From the NCBI GenBank assembly GCA_030015575.1, contig JASDDO010000018.1, positions 231,741,138 through 231,805,137 on the forward strand: a DNA stretch of 64,000 bases, given 5' to 3'. Source of the DNA: Agapanthus africanus (lineage: Eukaryota; Streptophyta; Magnoliopsida; Asparagales; Amaryllidaceae). The notes beneath the pieces are model-generated. The model saw nothing but the letters and a program-made list of their open reading frames with translations. It had not been told where the DNA came from and did no database searches. Positions 24,675 through 36,710 of this stretch are shown here, one piece after another. Each line of letters starts with the position of its first letter. Within the stretch, counting starts at the first letter, position 1. Both the position numbers and the translations under genes were made by a program.

Positions 24675-26631
24675 TCATGAACTCTCGGACTCTAGAGAGT
24701 CTCCCATGAAGAAATGAACAAGCTTGCATCGAAGTCTTCGAGGCCGAAGAAGATCTACGTTGAGGAGACACTAACCCAAGCTATCTTCTCACTAATTGTG
24801 AAATTAGTTAAGTAAACACCCTATTCTAAATTGCAAGTAGTAGAGGATGATGAAGTAGGAATTTTGCTCACAGTAGAAATGATTTTCTCACATATTTTCT
24901 CCATTTTCCATTAAAGCTCGAAAGCTTGAGAAGAAGAAGAAGAAAACTCTCATGATAATTATCTAAAGGATAATGGCAACCATGGGTGAGTTAAGCATCA
25001 TATGCTAACCCTTGTAGAGACATAACCATGGTTAGGATAATTGGTTGGGTTAATAAATATCTTAGGCAAAACAAAAGAATGGACTTGGTCAATGAACAAT
25101 ACAAGATTCTAAAAGCTACTAGCCATGACAAAATCTCACCATTTTGTAATTACCAAAATAAATAAAAACCCTAATTATCATCATAAGCATGGTGTAAGTC
25201 ATACACACACCCATGTTGCTTGTATCATCAAGCATGACACAAACCTGTACACAAATATACATATCACATATATACAATGTGCACATCAAGTGAGAAAATA
25301 AATCTTAAGTGAATGAATATTAGTTAATGCAACTTAACATATCAAATATATAATTATACATTAAATCATTAAATCAACACTTAATTTAATAATCTGGTTA
25401 TATCATATATAACCGACTAATATCAAATGTAACAACTTATCGAATCAACACTTGATCCGATAACCCGGCTATATCACATATAACCGACCGATGTCATAAA
25501 TCGCGAGAATATAATACGGTATCACATAGCGTATTAATCTCGGTCCCGCACATATCATATGTGTGTGCCAACTCCATTTCGCTTGAGCCAAGAAACCTTT
25601 GTGTAGGACTTTAAAGACTCGTCAATACGCCGGCAATAGGTGATGATCATATCAAACACCGACAAGCCGCAAGCGGTCTGCTAAACGTAACGGCCACCCG
25701 GGTATTGAGCGATCAGAAGATCAATAAGCATGACTGCTCATACTCCTGTGAATCCAATCAGTAACACTACCGCACAGTCCGGTCTCTTAGTCTGATATGT
25801 CGCATATCTGATCTAGGGGTGGTAAACGTCAGACCCCGGTAACTCGATAAGTCGTGCCGATGTGAGACTGATAACTAGTCGAGAAACTACTGATAACACT
25901 TACCAGTATAACTCTGAAGCAGCCCTGTCCAGGGACTTCCTGTTATAGCCAATCGATCACAGCGCAACATCAACCCCCAATACCGGGAGAGGCGAAACCC
26001 CTCCCATCGCTCATTGGTTCCATGTGATTCGGGACTGTACCCAAAAGCCACCGTTTTGCACGTTCTTTTGAACGTGGTAAGGTGGAAATCAAAGCACAGT
26101 GGGAATCACACAAGACTCTATGACGATCTCATGTCTACAGACTAACCTGTACCAGTATCACCAGAGAACTGCTATCTGACGACAGGTATAATACCAACTT
26201 GGAGTTCTCGGCGAGTCCGTCCAGTGTACTCAGTCTCCACTGAGCACCCGTATACTATCTCTGATGTCAAACACCAATGGATATGGGATCATCCATCGCC
26301 CATCTGCATGGGTCAAGAAGCTATACGCTAATCTACTCTGGTATATCGATGCCCTGTCTCGATACACCTACTACTAGGAACATTTGAAGGATGTACTTTC
26401 CGACTACTCCGTCCCCACCAGTATGATCCGCATCATAATCTTGGTAGTCAAGTACTCATCCTAAGGGTTTTATCAACATGTAACATAGAAGTTTCCATGT
26501 TAAGATACGGAGCAACCAGATAGCATACTATCATGTTGAGCAAGAAAGTCCTCTATATGTATGTCCAAGAATCCACTATAATATACATCATATATACAAT
26601 AATGGCATCTAGGCCATACATATAACTAACA
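24675..26631 (-). repeat. Partial LTR of element G (solo or 5' LTR), cut by element A
   Basis: The right end CTAACA is the LTR start TGTTAG on the minus strand, and the next bases (CAGTC) are F internal sequence rather than a PPT, so this is either a solo LTR or a 5' LTR. By comparison with LTR B', about 220 bp of its far end lie beyond element A, outside the window. It carries palindromes near 25356-25500 and a variant LTR hairpin, CACGTTC/GAACGTG, at 26059-26076. No coding content seen. Confidence 0.85.
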
Positions 26632-28848
26632 CAGTCTAACCTGGATCAGAATGGTTAATCACTTTATCTAATCAAGATGTTTCCCACTATAACCTCAAAT
26701 TCTTTTTCAAACCTGAAAGAAGAATTAGTAGGGATCATCTAAAATCACCCGAGGAGTAAACTAACTTATCAATGGGAATTGCAATTCAACAATCATCGCA
26801 TAATAACCTGATGGAATCCGCTCAAGTTATCACACTCCAGAAAGTATGCGCATATCTGGCAAGTTTTCTGTTTGTTTGAAACTCCCGATGTGATTTCTAC
26901 CCTATACTTTTATGACCTTGACGAAGGCCAACATATCATAAGTCACATGTCAAGTTCTACCCGTCATTGTCCAGGTTAATTTAAACTCACCCGTATATAC
27001 CCTTGACGAAGGCCAAAATAGTAGTACGACTGTCCCAAACCAACACATTTATCTATGCAACAGAAAAGTAACAAATAGCTACCATACACTATGCCATGAC
27101 GAAGGCCAACAAACATAGCATGAATACTAAGTGCAACCCGTCTGAAATGATGGAGGGCTATGAATGGTTTTTGGAAAAAAACCTTTAACATAATGAACTT
27201 GATATCATTGAAGGAACCAGATAGCTTTTTACAAATATATAGTGGCGAAAACCTTTGCTAAAGAGGTCACTCCCGGTGAAGGGATCTTGGCTCTTTCCTC
27301 GTGGAATGAAGTATTCCCACTGAATATCATGATATAAAGCAAAAAGTAATCGACTATAGTGAAGTTATTACCCTGATACAAACTTCTACCCAAGAGGTCG
27401 CTCCCGGTGAGGGGATCTCGGCACTTGCCTCGTGGAATGAGGTGCTGGATATTCATAACCGAATACCGCTGTGCAAAACAAAAATAAAACACCCTTGTAA
27501 TAATATCTTTTGAAAATTTGTTCCAACAACATCAAATAAGTCTATTTTCCTTGCATTGATCTGAATCAACGCTGTCCTATCAATTAATCACACCACAAAA
27601 GAACGAAAATATGATGTATGTATAGGCCATCCACATTCGCCACTGGGCCCTGTCATCACCAATTAGGTTACTTAACTAACGACAAAGCGGGGGCTGGACT
27701 AGCGCGGGTGCAAAACATATACAACATCTACTAGTATATATATAACAATATATAATAATCGCTCCAGGTATGACAGAACAATACAGATAATCTGGGAGCC
27801 CCGGGTTTCCTTTGAGCCGCAAGTAAAACCCGGCGTTCCTCTGGTCGTGTGGATAGCTTGTGCAGTGAAAACCTAGACCCCTACGAGCGCGGAAAGTTAC
27901 CCGCCAAAACCCGAAGTAAGGCAGCCCCCTTCATCAAAGTGAATGGGCTACCCGGCACTTCACGGAATCCGATAACTTGAGCACCCTTCCTTGGGTCAAA
28001 CTATACCCCCTATGAGTGCGGCGAATAGGCCGCCAATTCTAGAGTGAGGCCACCTCCATCTCAACGCCATGAGATGCGGACCCGTTCCCCTCCCGAAAAC
28101 GGCTATCAGTGCACTCCATCACGGGGTAATCCTAATACAGAAAAGAAAATATGTACAACAGTGACATCGACCTAAAGCCGGTCATGCCCCAAAAAAATAA
28201 TATAAAAACAGGCAGTGACGGAAGTCCACATGTCGGACACTCGCCCCACGATATCAAATGTACAAATAAAACTAAACTGTACTATCATTGCACCCAAGCT
28301 ATCCACCACACAAATCCGCAACAACACAGCACAACACAGAACATCAACGTGAATGTCACGTTCGCAAAACCGTCTAAAAGAACTATAGCAATTAGACAAG
28401 TTGTACCGCTCTAATGACATTCACGGTCACAGATAGTAATGCATGTACTGTAAACTTTAAATAGTGTTAGAAATATCGACTTCGAAATAACCCCGAATAG
28501 CCCCAAACAACTAGATAAAACCATATCCAAACTGGGCTAAACTAGCAATTCCACTGAACTAATATTCTAGAGACTAGACCATACCCAAAATACGAAGTTG
28601 AAACATATCTACAAAACCGGCCACCTCGGAAATTTCTTGCATCTGGCCGGCCAAATTTTGTTGGAACGGGCTCGTATTTGGGGTGCAGTCTAGTTGTCAT
28701 CAAGGTAGTCTTCTGCAGTTGTTTAAATATTTTTAGTAGACCATTAAAAATTCAACAGAAAATGGAATACATCAGGTATTGTTTAAGTGTTGTTTCAGTT
28801 TCGATACTTTAACATTGTCTAAACCAACTAGTATGTGGTTAATGGGTT
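26632..28848 (-). other. Internal module of element F
   Basis: Contains palindromes of TTGACGAAGGCCAA type near 26918, 27003 and 27096, tandem GGTGAAGGGATC repeats near 27258 and 27397, hairpin CCGGGTTT/AAACCCGG at 27801-27833, hairpin CGTGAATGTCA/TGACATTCACG at 28348-28425, and a GGCCGG-rich stem region near 28611-28657. It also shows the undisturbed site (CTAGC at 27699-27703) equivalent to the LARD target in A. Nothing that looks like an intact protein gene. Confidence 0.75.
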
Positions 28849-28861
28849 GGCTCTGATACCA
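28849..28861 (-). other. Primer-binding site of element F
   Basis: GGCTCTGATACCA on the plus strand, abutting the LTR end TGTAGGG at 28862. Confidence 0.92.
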
Positions 28862-29204
28862 TGTAGGGTTACGGCAGCGCCCCGGCCATCAATCCGTGGC
28901 CAAATGCGGAACAAAAACTTTTAAAACCCGCCGCTAACGGAACCCTAATCTACGGATCGTACCATTAACCCTATGCTAGTTCTATAAAAAGTGTTTGGAG
29001 AGGTTATACCGATCGATCCGTGTCTTTCAGTTTTCAACCTCTGCTCCAAGCTCCTCGCGGCTTCCTCGATCAAGTTCGTTCTCCAGTCTCCCTCGTCGAA
29101 GACGATCCACGTCGAGGATTAGTAATACGAGCTCCTGCCTCAAAATTGAAGCAACTCGAGCATCCAGTTTGCTAGCTTAGATACCAAAGATGCAGTAGAG
29201 AGAG
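28862..29204 (-). repeat. Fragment of the 5' LTR of element F
   Basis: It matches the far ends of LTRs A and D (CAGCGCCCCGGCC, then ATGCGGAACAAAAACTTTT). It is cut off at 29204 by the start of element C; the remainder should lie beyond the right edge of the window. Confidence 0.85.
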
Positions 29205-31328
29205 TGTTAGATATGTATGCCCTAGAGGCCATTTTTGTATATGTATACATATGGATGCTTGGACATATATATGTACAGGACAGTCTTGCTCAATATGATA
29301 GTATGCTATCTGGTTTGACTTTATCTTAACATGTGTATGTTTTACTTGCTATTATATATCTTTTATACATGTTGATGAAGCCCTTAGGATCATTGCTAGA
29401 CTACCTGCGTTGTGATGGCGATCATACTTGTGGGAGCTGGGTAGTCGGTACGCACATCCTTAAATGGTCCGTGGTCGTCGGAGTATCGAGACTGGGCATC
29501 GATATTCCAGAGTAGACTAGTGTATACGTTTCTAGACCCCAACGAGGGGAGATGGTTTGGTCCCGCAACCATCGGTATTTAGACCTATGAACGTATGCAG
29601 GTGCTCACTAGGGGTGAATACTCCAGACGGACTCGTCGAGGACTTCAAGATGGTATTATACCTATCGTCAGATGGAAGTTCTTAGGTGACATGAGTGCAG
29701 GTTAGTCTTTAGCCCTGAGATCGTCATTTGTCTCATGTGAGTTCATACTGTGCTTTGATCACTACCCTACCACGGCTCTACTGAGTCGTGCAAACAGGTT
29801 TTGGTTGGGTACATTACCGAGCCATATGGAGGCAGTGAGCGATTGTCGGGGATTTGCCTCTTCCGGTATTGGGAGTCGATATCGTACTGTGTTTGATTGG
29901 TCAGGACCATAAGACCCTGGCCAAGGCAGTTGGGATTTACTGATAGGCTGATCAATAGTTTTCCGGATTGGTCCTGTGCCGCATCAGCATAAATTACCAG
30001 GTTATCATGCTCTGACGTTTACCACCCCCTAGACCCGGTATACGCTACTCTCAGACGAAGAGACCAGACTGTATGGAGATTATCACAGATAAGCTCAGTA
30101 GGGATCCAGATGAGTTTGCTCGTCAGCCTTCCTTTTCGACAGGTACCCGGGTAGCCGTTACGTACAGCTAGTGCCGCTGACATGCTTGTGGTTATGGATT
30201 TATCCAGTAATTCACTGCCGGCGTACCGTCGAGTCTTTAGAGTCCCACACAGAGGGTTTCCCTGGTTCAGGGGAAATGATGCAGGAGCCGTATTGAATAC
30301 GTGCAGGGTCTCGATCGATTGATGTACTTTGTACTCGGACTTTCGATCAGACAGTTGGTAATACTAGTCGGCTTGGGTTTGAGCCGGATTACTAAATCAG
30401 GTACTGATTTAATAGTTTACATATACGTATTTCGATATGTGTATTCTAGTATTACGTTCTTCGTGTTATTCTATCTCTTTAGGCATTAGTGTTTTTATCC
30501 GAATGCAGGTATGTATATACAGCAGACTGTAATCCGTATTTTGTTACAGATTACCTTCTAGAACGTGGACACCTCATCATAGACTTATCCATTTATTTAT
30601 AAATGGAAATGAGGTGGAAATTAAGGAGAGGGAGGGATGGTGAGTGGCATGGCTTCAATAGTTCACAAATGAATTACTTATTCATTTGTGGTTACTGTTG
30701 AAGCATGGCTACACTTGTTTATTGAAAGAAATTCATACACAAAACCTTTGTGTTGATTTTCTCTCACTTGCATGCTTCAAAATTTCTTGAGCTCCCATTT
30801 TTCTTCATCTCCTCCCTCCTTTTGAGTTTCCCCCACCTTCATCATCTTCCTCTTCACTACCCTTCTCACGAGTTGAGAAATAAGTGAAGAAGTAAGAATG
30901 AGATAGCAACACTTAGGTCGTCACACTACATCCTAGATTACTTGATCTAGCAACCCAAGTTCTCTAGTTTCTCCACTTGATATATTGTGAGGAGCTAGAG
31001 CCATGGATCATATCCTTCGGGTGGATCATCTACGACAAAGGAGGACCGGAGAGCAAGATCGATCGCGGAGAACTAAAGGAGCTAATAAAGAAGATCAAGC
31101 ATGTTCAAGGTGGCCACTTGGAGCTAAAGATGAAGAAAGAAAACCGAAGGGCTTGGTTCGTTTGGTGAGATTTCTTCATCATAGTAGATAGCTCTCTTTA
31201 TTTAGCTAGTTAGGTTTATGGTAAGATCCGGGTTAAAAGTTATTCTAGTACCATGTTCTGATCGTTTGAAAAAAATTTGTTCCGCATTTGGTCACAGAAG
31301 ATGGATGGGGCACTAGCGTAACCTTTCA
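29205..31328 (+). repeat. 5' LTR of element C
   Basis: 2124 bp, from TGTTAGATATGTATGCCC to ACCTTTCA. The conserved hairpin CACGGCTC/GAGTCGTG lies at 29771-29790. A hairpin TAAATCAG/CTGATTTA near 30392-30410 corresponds to the AATCAA/TTGATT stem of LTR B. Confidence 0.9.
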
Positions 31329-31340
31329 TGGTATCAGAGA
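31329..31340 (+). other. Primer-binding site of element C
   Basis: TGGTATCAGAGA directly follows the LTR; the last base differs from the usual GAGC. Confidence 0.85.
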
Positions 31341-32492
31341 CAGCCCATGAACCATACACTTGCAAGTTTAAACAATGTTAAAACAATGAAACCAAAACTG
31401 TTCCAAAAGATAGAAACCAAACTTCTAGTTTCTGTCGTTTTTTGAAAGGCATCAAATATTTTTTTAAGCATGTGCAGAGTGCTCTTTACACTGAGAGATG
31501 AACACCGACCAAAAACGACACGATTTCCACCACTTTTGGCCGACCACAACCTTCAAAAACCCGAGCTCACCGGTTTTATTAAAGGGAATTGCATCGAGTT
31601 TTGGCCAGTGTTCTTGTCTCTTGATGTTTGGGTTTCAGGTGTTGTTTATTTTTGCCCAGATTTGATTTTCTGTTGGTTTTCAGTTTGGGGAAATTTGGAG
31701 TGTTTCGAAGTCGTTATATTTGACACTGTTTAATAGTTTATAGTACATTCACTTTTATCTGCGACCGTGAATGTCATTCGATCGGTACAACTCATCTGGT
31801 TTCTATTTGTTCTTTTAGAGGGGTTTGCGAACATGACATTCACGTTGATGTTTTGTGCTTGTTTTGTGATTGTGATTGGGGAGTCGTGGTGGATTGCATG
31901 TGGTGCAATGTTAATGTTACAGTTTGAGATTCATTTGTACATTTGTTATTACGAGGCGAGCGTCTGACATGTGGACTACCGTCTTTGCCGGGTTGTATAT
32001 TATTTGTTTGGGACACGACCGGGTTGAGGTTGATGTCACCATTTGTACATATTATTTTCATTTTCTGTACTAGGATTACCCCGTGGTGGAGTGCACGAAT
32101 AGCCGGGTTCTAGAAGGCAACAAGACCGCATCTCATGGCGTTGAGACGGAGGGGGCTTCATTCTAGAATTGGCGGTCTATTCGTCGCACTCGTAGGGGGT
32201 ATAGGATGACCCACGGAGGGGCGCCAAAGTTACCGGATTTCGTGAAGTGCTGGGTGACCCATTCACTTTGTTGAGAGGGTTGCCTCACTTCTGGGATTGG
32301 CAGGTAACTTGTCATGCTCGTAGGGGTCAAGGTTTTCATTGCACAGGCTATACACACGTCCGGGAACGTCGGGTTTTATTTGCGGCTCTAATAAAACCCG
32401 GGGCTCCAAGATTATCCACCTTTCTGTATTGTTGACTGAGATTATGTGATGTTGCTCATTATCATGCCTGGGACGAATGTTATATATACTTT

Positions 32493-32531
<39 letters not shown>

Positions 32532-33779
32532 ATATATATATATATCTATATATATATATATATCTATATATACTAGTAGATGTTGTATATGTTTTTCACC
32601 CACGCAAGTCCAGCGCCCGGTCTGTCGTTAGTTAAGTAACCTAACGGGTGATGACGGGGCCCCTTGGCGAATACGGATGGCATATACGTATATTGTATTT
32701 TCGTTCTTTTTATGGTGTGATAGGATTAACTGATGGGACCGCATTAATTTTGTTTAATGCATGATAAAATAAACCTAAAAGATGTTGTTGGAACATATTT
32801 TGAAAAACTGTAGTTATATTCTTTCGCTTTGCAAAGTGGTATTCGGTCATGAATATTCAGCACCTCATTCCAAGAGGCAAAAGTCGAGATCCCTTTACGG
32901 GGAGTGACCACTTGAGAGAAAGTCTATACTGTAGATTACTCGTTTTTTTCAAAACAGAAGTTTTTCAAAAGCGGAGCTTAAACCACACCTTTTCAAAACT
33001 ACTCAAGTTCCTTCAACAATATCAAGTTCATTACGTTAACGGGTTTTTCGCCAAAAACCCAGTCGTAGCCCTCCGTCATTTCTTACAAGTATTACTTAGT
33101 ATTCATGCTGTGTATGTTGACCTCAGTCAAGGCATAGTGAATGGTAGCTAAGCAATGCTCGTATGTTGCATAGATAGATGTGATTATTTAAGACAGTCGC
33201 ACGGTCATTTTGACCTATGTCAAGGACTTGTACGGGTGGGTCTAAATCAATCCAGGACAATGACGGGTTGAACTTGACTTGCGACCTATGACATGTTGAC
33301 CTCTGTCAAGGTCATGAAGCCGCTTGGGGCAAAAAATCACATCGGGAGTTTCAAATATACAAGAAACTTGCAGATTTAGCATACCTTTTGGAGTATGATG
33401 ACTAGAGTGGATTCTATCTAGGTCATCCCACAATGATAGTTAGATCCCGATCCCACTGCTGAGTTGGATTACTCTCGGGAGATTATTTCACTTAACAATC
33501 AATGCTATTAACCAAGTAGGTGTCTAGAACGGTGTTAGCGGGGTTACGCCTCCAGGGAAAAGAGGTTATATAATTAAGGAACTTTGCGAAAGAGTTGGAA
33601 AACCACCCTCGAAGTACAAACACTAGCCTGGCTAAAAGGTTAAGCAAGTATTGTGACGTGCGATTAATCCTAACTAATTCTTATCTTAAGGTTTGAAGAA
33701 AAAATTTGAGGAAACAGTGGGATCCATCCTCGTTAGATAAAATAATAACCCATCTAATTTTGCAAAAGCGCACGCTAAG
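31341..33779 (+). other. Internal module of element C
   Basis: Contains a 12-bp stem CGTGAATGTCAT/ATGACATTCACG (31766-31844), an 11-bp stem CGGGTTTTATT/AATAAAACCCG (32370-32400), a (TA)n tract, one GATCCC...GGGAGTGACC block near 32890, and three palindromes, GTTGACCTCAGTCAAGG (33116-33132) and relatives near 33209 and 33296. No intact gene. The sequence just before 33780 matches element B near 52420-52495, which gives the uninterrupted site. Confidence 0.78.
32481..32575. repeat. (TA)n microsatellite in element C
   Basis: About 90 bases of TA repeats with a few TATC interruptions. A and F carry only short ACTAGTATATATA at the same point, so the tract expanded in C. Confidence 0.9.
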
Positions 33780-35809
33780 TGTTGGGTTATGGGAGCGCCC
33801 CGACCATCGAACCGTGGCCAAATGCGGAACAAAAATTTTCGAAAAGCTGGCGCTACCGTTACCCGATAAAACAAGATCGAAACCATTAACAATAAAACTA
33901 GCAATCTAGCAAAAGGAGATAGAATGGTTATACCTAATGAACCAAGTCCTTCGGGTCTTCAACTATTTCCAAGCTCCAAGTGATGCCGATCGACTTTGGA
34001 CGCCGGTCTTCCTTCGTCTCCGATGATCCACCCGAGGGAAACGGCGCAAGCTTCAGGTTCGCCAAGCGAACCAACCAACTCTTCAAAATTGCTAGTATTG
34101 GAGAGTGGGGAGTGTAGGATAGTGTCACTAAAACTTTCTCTCAAAATATTATGCTCATAGAGCAACCATGGAAGATGTGAAGGTGATGAAAGCATGGAAG
34201 GCATGAGCTCAAAAATGGTTAAGTCTTTTTTGGTGTGGGTGTAATGAAGAGAGAGTGAGCTATACAAAATGAGCAAAAAAACACATTCAAAAAGTGGCCG
34301 GCCCACTTTTTTTCACCTTCAAAAATGCACACCAAAAAACACTATGTCTAATTATCAATAAACAATTGAAGACCATGCCAATCTCTAAATTGCCAACCCA
34401 TGCTTTGACCCAATCACCTTTCCACCTCATTATGAATCAAATAATTTTTCTAAAAGGGAAAATCAATAATGAGGTGGCAAATCATCTAGAAGTCATTCCG
34501 TACAAATACGGAATACTTCCCGGTATATGTATCGAAATACACATACGCGTATTCGTACGAAAATACGAATAGCCAAAGAGAGAAAATAAATAGTGAGCAA
34601 TAATACTAGAATACATATATATAAATACATATGTAAATTATTAAATCAAAACTTGATTTAACAATCTGGCTTAATCCTAAGCCCCTAGTATTATCAACCG
34701 TCCGATTAAAGTCTGTGCAGCCTGTGCACATATTTAATCGGACACCTGTACGTATCAACATATATCACCTATACTATATCGCCTGAACCGTGAAAACCCT
34801 CTGTGTGGGACTCTAAAGACTTGTCAATACGCTGGCAGTGGGTATAACCACAAGCACATCAGCGGCACTAGCTGTACGTAACGGCTACCCAGGCATTGAG
34901 CGAAAGGATGGCCGACGAGCAAACTCATCCAAGCCCCTACTGAGCCTGTCAGTGACAATATCCGTACAGTCCGGTCTGTTCGTCTTAGAGTATCACATAT
35001 CGAGTCTAGGGGGTGGATAAAGTCATACCCCTAACAACGCGATAATTAGTGTCGGTATGAAACCCATCACTACCTGAGAAACTATCGATCCTGGATCGGT
35101 AATTCTCACATACCCCGGCCGAGGATTTCTAGTGATGGCCACCCGTGCACTGCGTGATATCAACCCCCAATACCGGGAGAGAAGAATCCTCAACGATCCG
35201 CTCACTGCCTCTATGTTGCTTGGGACTGTACCCAACTAAAACCTGTTTGCACGACTCCTTTGAGCCGTGGTAAGGTAGTAATCAAAGCACAGTGGGAACT
35301 CACACAAGACAAATGACGATCTCAGGTCAACAGACTAACCTATACACATGTTACCATGGAACTTCCATCTCACTATAAGTATAATACCAACTAGCATGTT
35401 CTCGGCGAGTCCGTCTAGTGTACTCATAACCCAATGAGCACCTGCATACTATCTTAGGTGAACAACTGACACCAATGGCTTGTGAGACCGTCCACCACCC
35501 CTCGTCAGGGTCTAGATAAGTACACACCAGTCTACAATGGAGTATCGATGCCCAGTCTCGATACTCCCATAACTAGGGACATTTAAGGATGTGTTTATAG
35601 ACCCCCAGCTCCCACGTATGTGATCGCCATCACAATGCTGGTAGTCAAGCAAGATCCTAAGGGCTTTATCAACATAAGATGATAAAGACAAACCAGATAG
35701 CATACTATCATCTCGAGTAAGATTGTTTTATCGGTATAGGTCCTCGCTCAATTATCATGATCACATACCTGCGACTATGATAATTGCCTTCAGGGCACTA
35801 TAGCCAACA
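33780..35809 (-). repeat. 3' LTR of element D
   Basis: 2030 bp. On the minus strand it starts TGTTGGCTATAGTGCCC and is followed on the internal side by the PPT (ATCTCCCACTT on the plus strand). The LTR hairpin is at 35250-35269. Closest in the window to LTR A. Confidence 0.9.
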
Positions 35810-36710
35810 ATCTCCCACTTGCACTTAAGGCTAATTATTGCGATGTCGCATACTCACAGCCCATGTGATACCGAACACCCAACTCCCCTACTAATCAGTT
35901 TCACAAACCTCGTTTGCAAAACTATTTCGCTCGAGAAATAGCCTCAGTGAGTGGATCCGCTCAAGTGTTTCTTTCTATGTCTCTCTTTATCTCAAATTCG
36001 CGGAGAAAACTATCTCCTTAAATGAGCAATACCCGTCTTAGAATATTTCTGGATATCTGATGGGACCCAGTTCACAAATGAACTCCAAATCCAGCAAACT
36101 TCTTAGACTGTATCGTCTACTGAACTTAATCTGTAAGCTGCGCCATGCCTTCCTCGGTATCCGCTTTGACCACCTGTCTAAGCTACCGCCCCTCGTCAAA
36201 GGGAAAACTATAACTTTGACAGTCACTCTGTCATCCAGGTCACCTTGGAAGCCTGGAATGATAATCGTCTCCTAAAAGAGGCCGCCGTTATCAAATCCCT
36301 AGAACATCCACTTATGTTCATAAACTGCTTCCATTCGTTATTCTCCGGGATTTGATTAATATATCAACTTTTTGCATCTAGTGCAAAAACAACATCTGGT
36401 GTGGTACTTGACATGTCATGATTGACTCAATTGCCTAAGCAAGTGATATGCCAATCATACACATCCTTCTTCCCTATAGTCTGTGAGACACCTTTAGAGA
36501 GGGTGACTCCTTCACCTGCAGGTTCACCACCATGCCAGGAGTCGTCCATTCTTAATATCTTTAGAATACTATCTAAGTACCCGGATTGGGACACTTCCTA
36601 AATCTATATCTAAAACCATAGATCTAGTAACCAGAATGCCTGATATAATATCCATAACCTATATAGAGAAACTACTGTGTGACAACCAAAGTATAACCGA
36701 TCGTAGTATA
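35810..36710 (-). pseudogene. Broken copia pol of element D, first part (RNase H end)
   Basis: Closely similar to the A remnant at 4955-5850. The RNase H end (GTGGATCCGC on the plus strand, ADP motif) is near 35950. Stops and indels are frequent. The last five bases (GTATA, 36706-36710) are the left duplication of element B. Confidence 0.7.
36706..36710. other. Left target-site duplication of element B (GTATA)
   Basis: It matches 57555-57559. The undisturbed site is visible in element A at 5846-5850. Confidence 0.95.

Larger units (their letters stand above)
26632..29204 (-). mobile_element. Element F: partial copia derivative (module, PBS and part of 5' LTR)
   Basis: On the minus strand it shows the 5' LTR (28862-29204, interrupted by C), PBS 28849-28861 and internal module down to 26632, where G interrupts. 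The pol part, if kept, lies outside the window to the left. The module matches element A part for part. No coding gene recognised. Confidence 0.85.
29205..33779 (+). mobile_element. Element C: copia derivative, 5' LTR and leader module, interrupted by D
   Basis: 5' LTR 29205-31328, PBS from 31329, then the internal module up to 33779, where D begins. The remainder lies outside the window. The five bases left of the LTR are GAGAG, a candidate duplication whose partner is not visible. Confidence 0.87.

Noticed and set aside
29205..31328. Host gene with spliced exons in the LTR of element C
   Set aside because: The whole stretch aligns with LTRs B, B' and D and ends at a primer-binding site.
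32481..32575. (TA)n tract as a replication origin or matrix attachment site
   Set aside because: A simple microsatellite expansion explains it; sister elements have only a few TA units.
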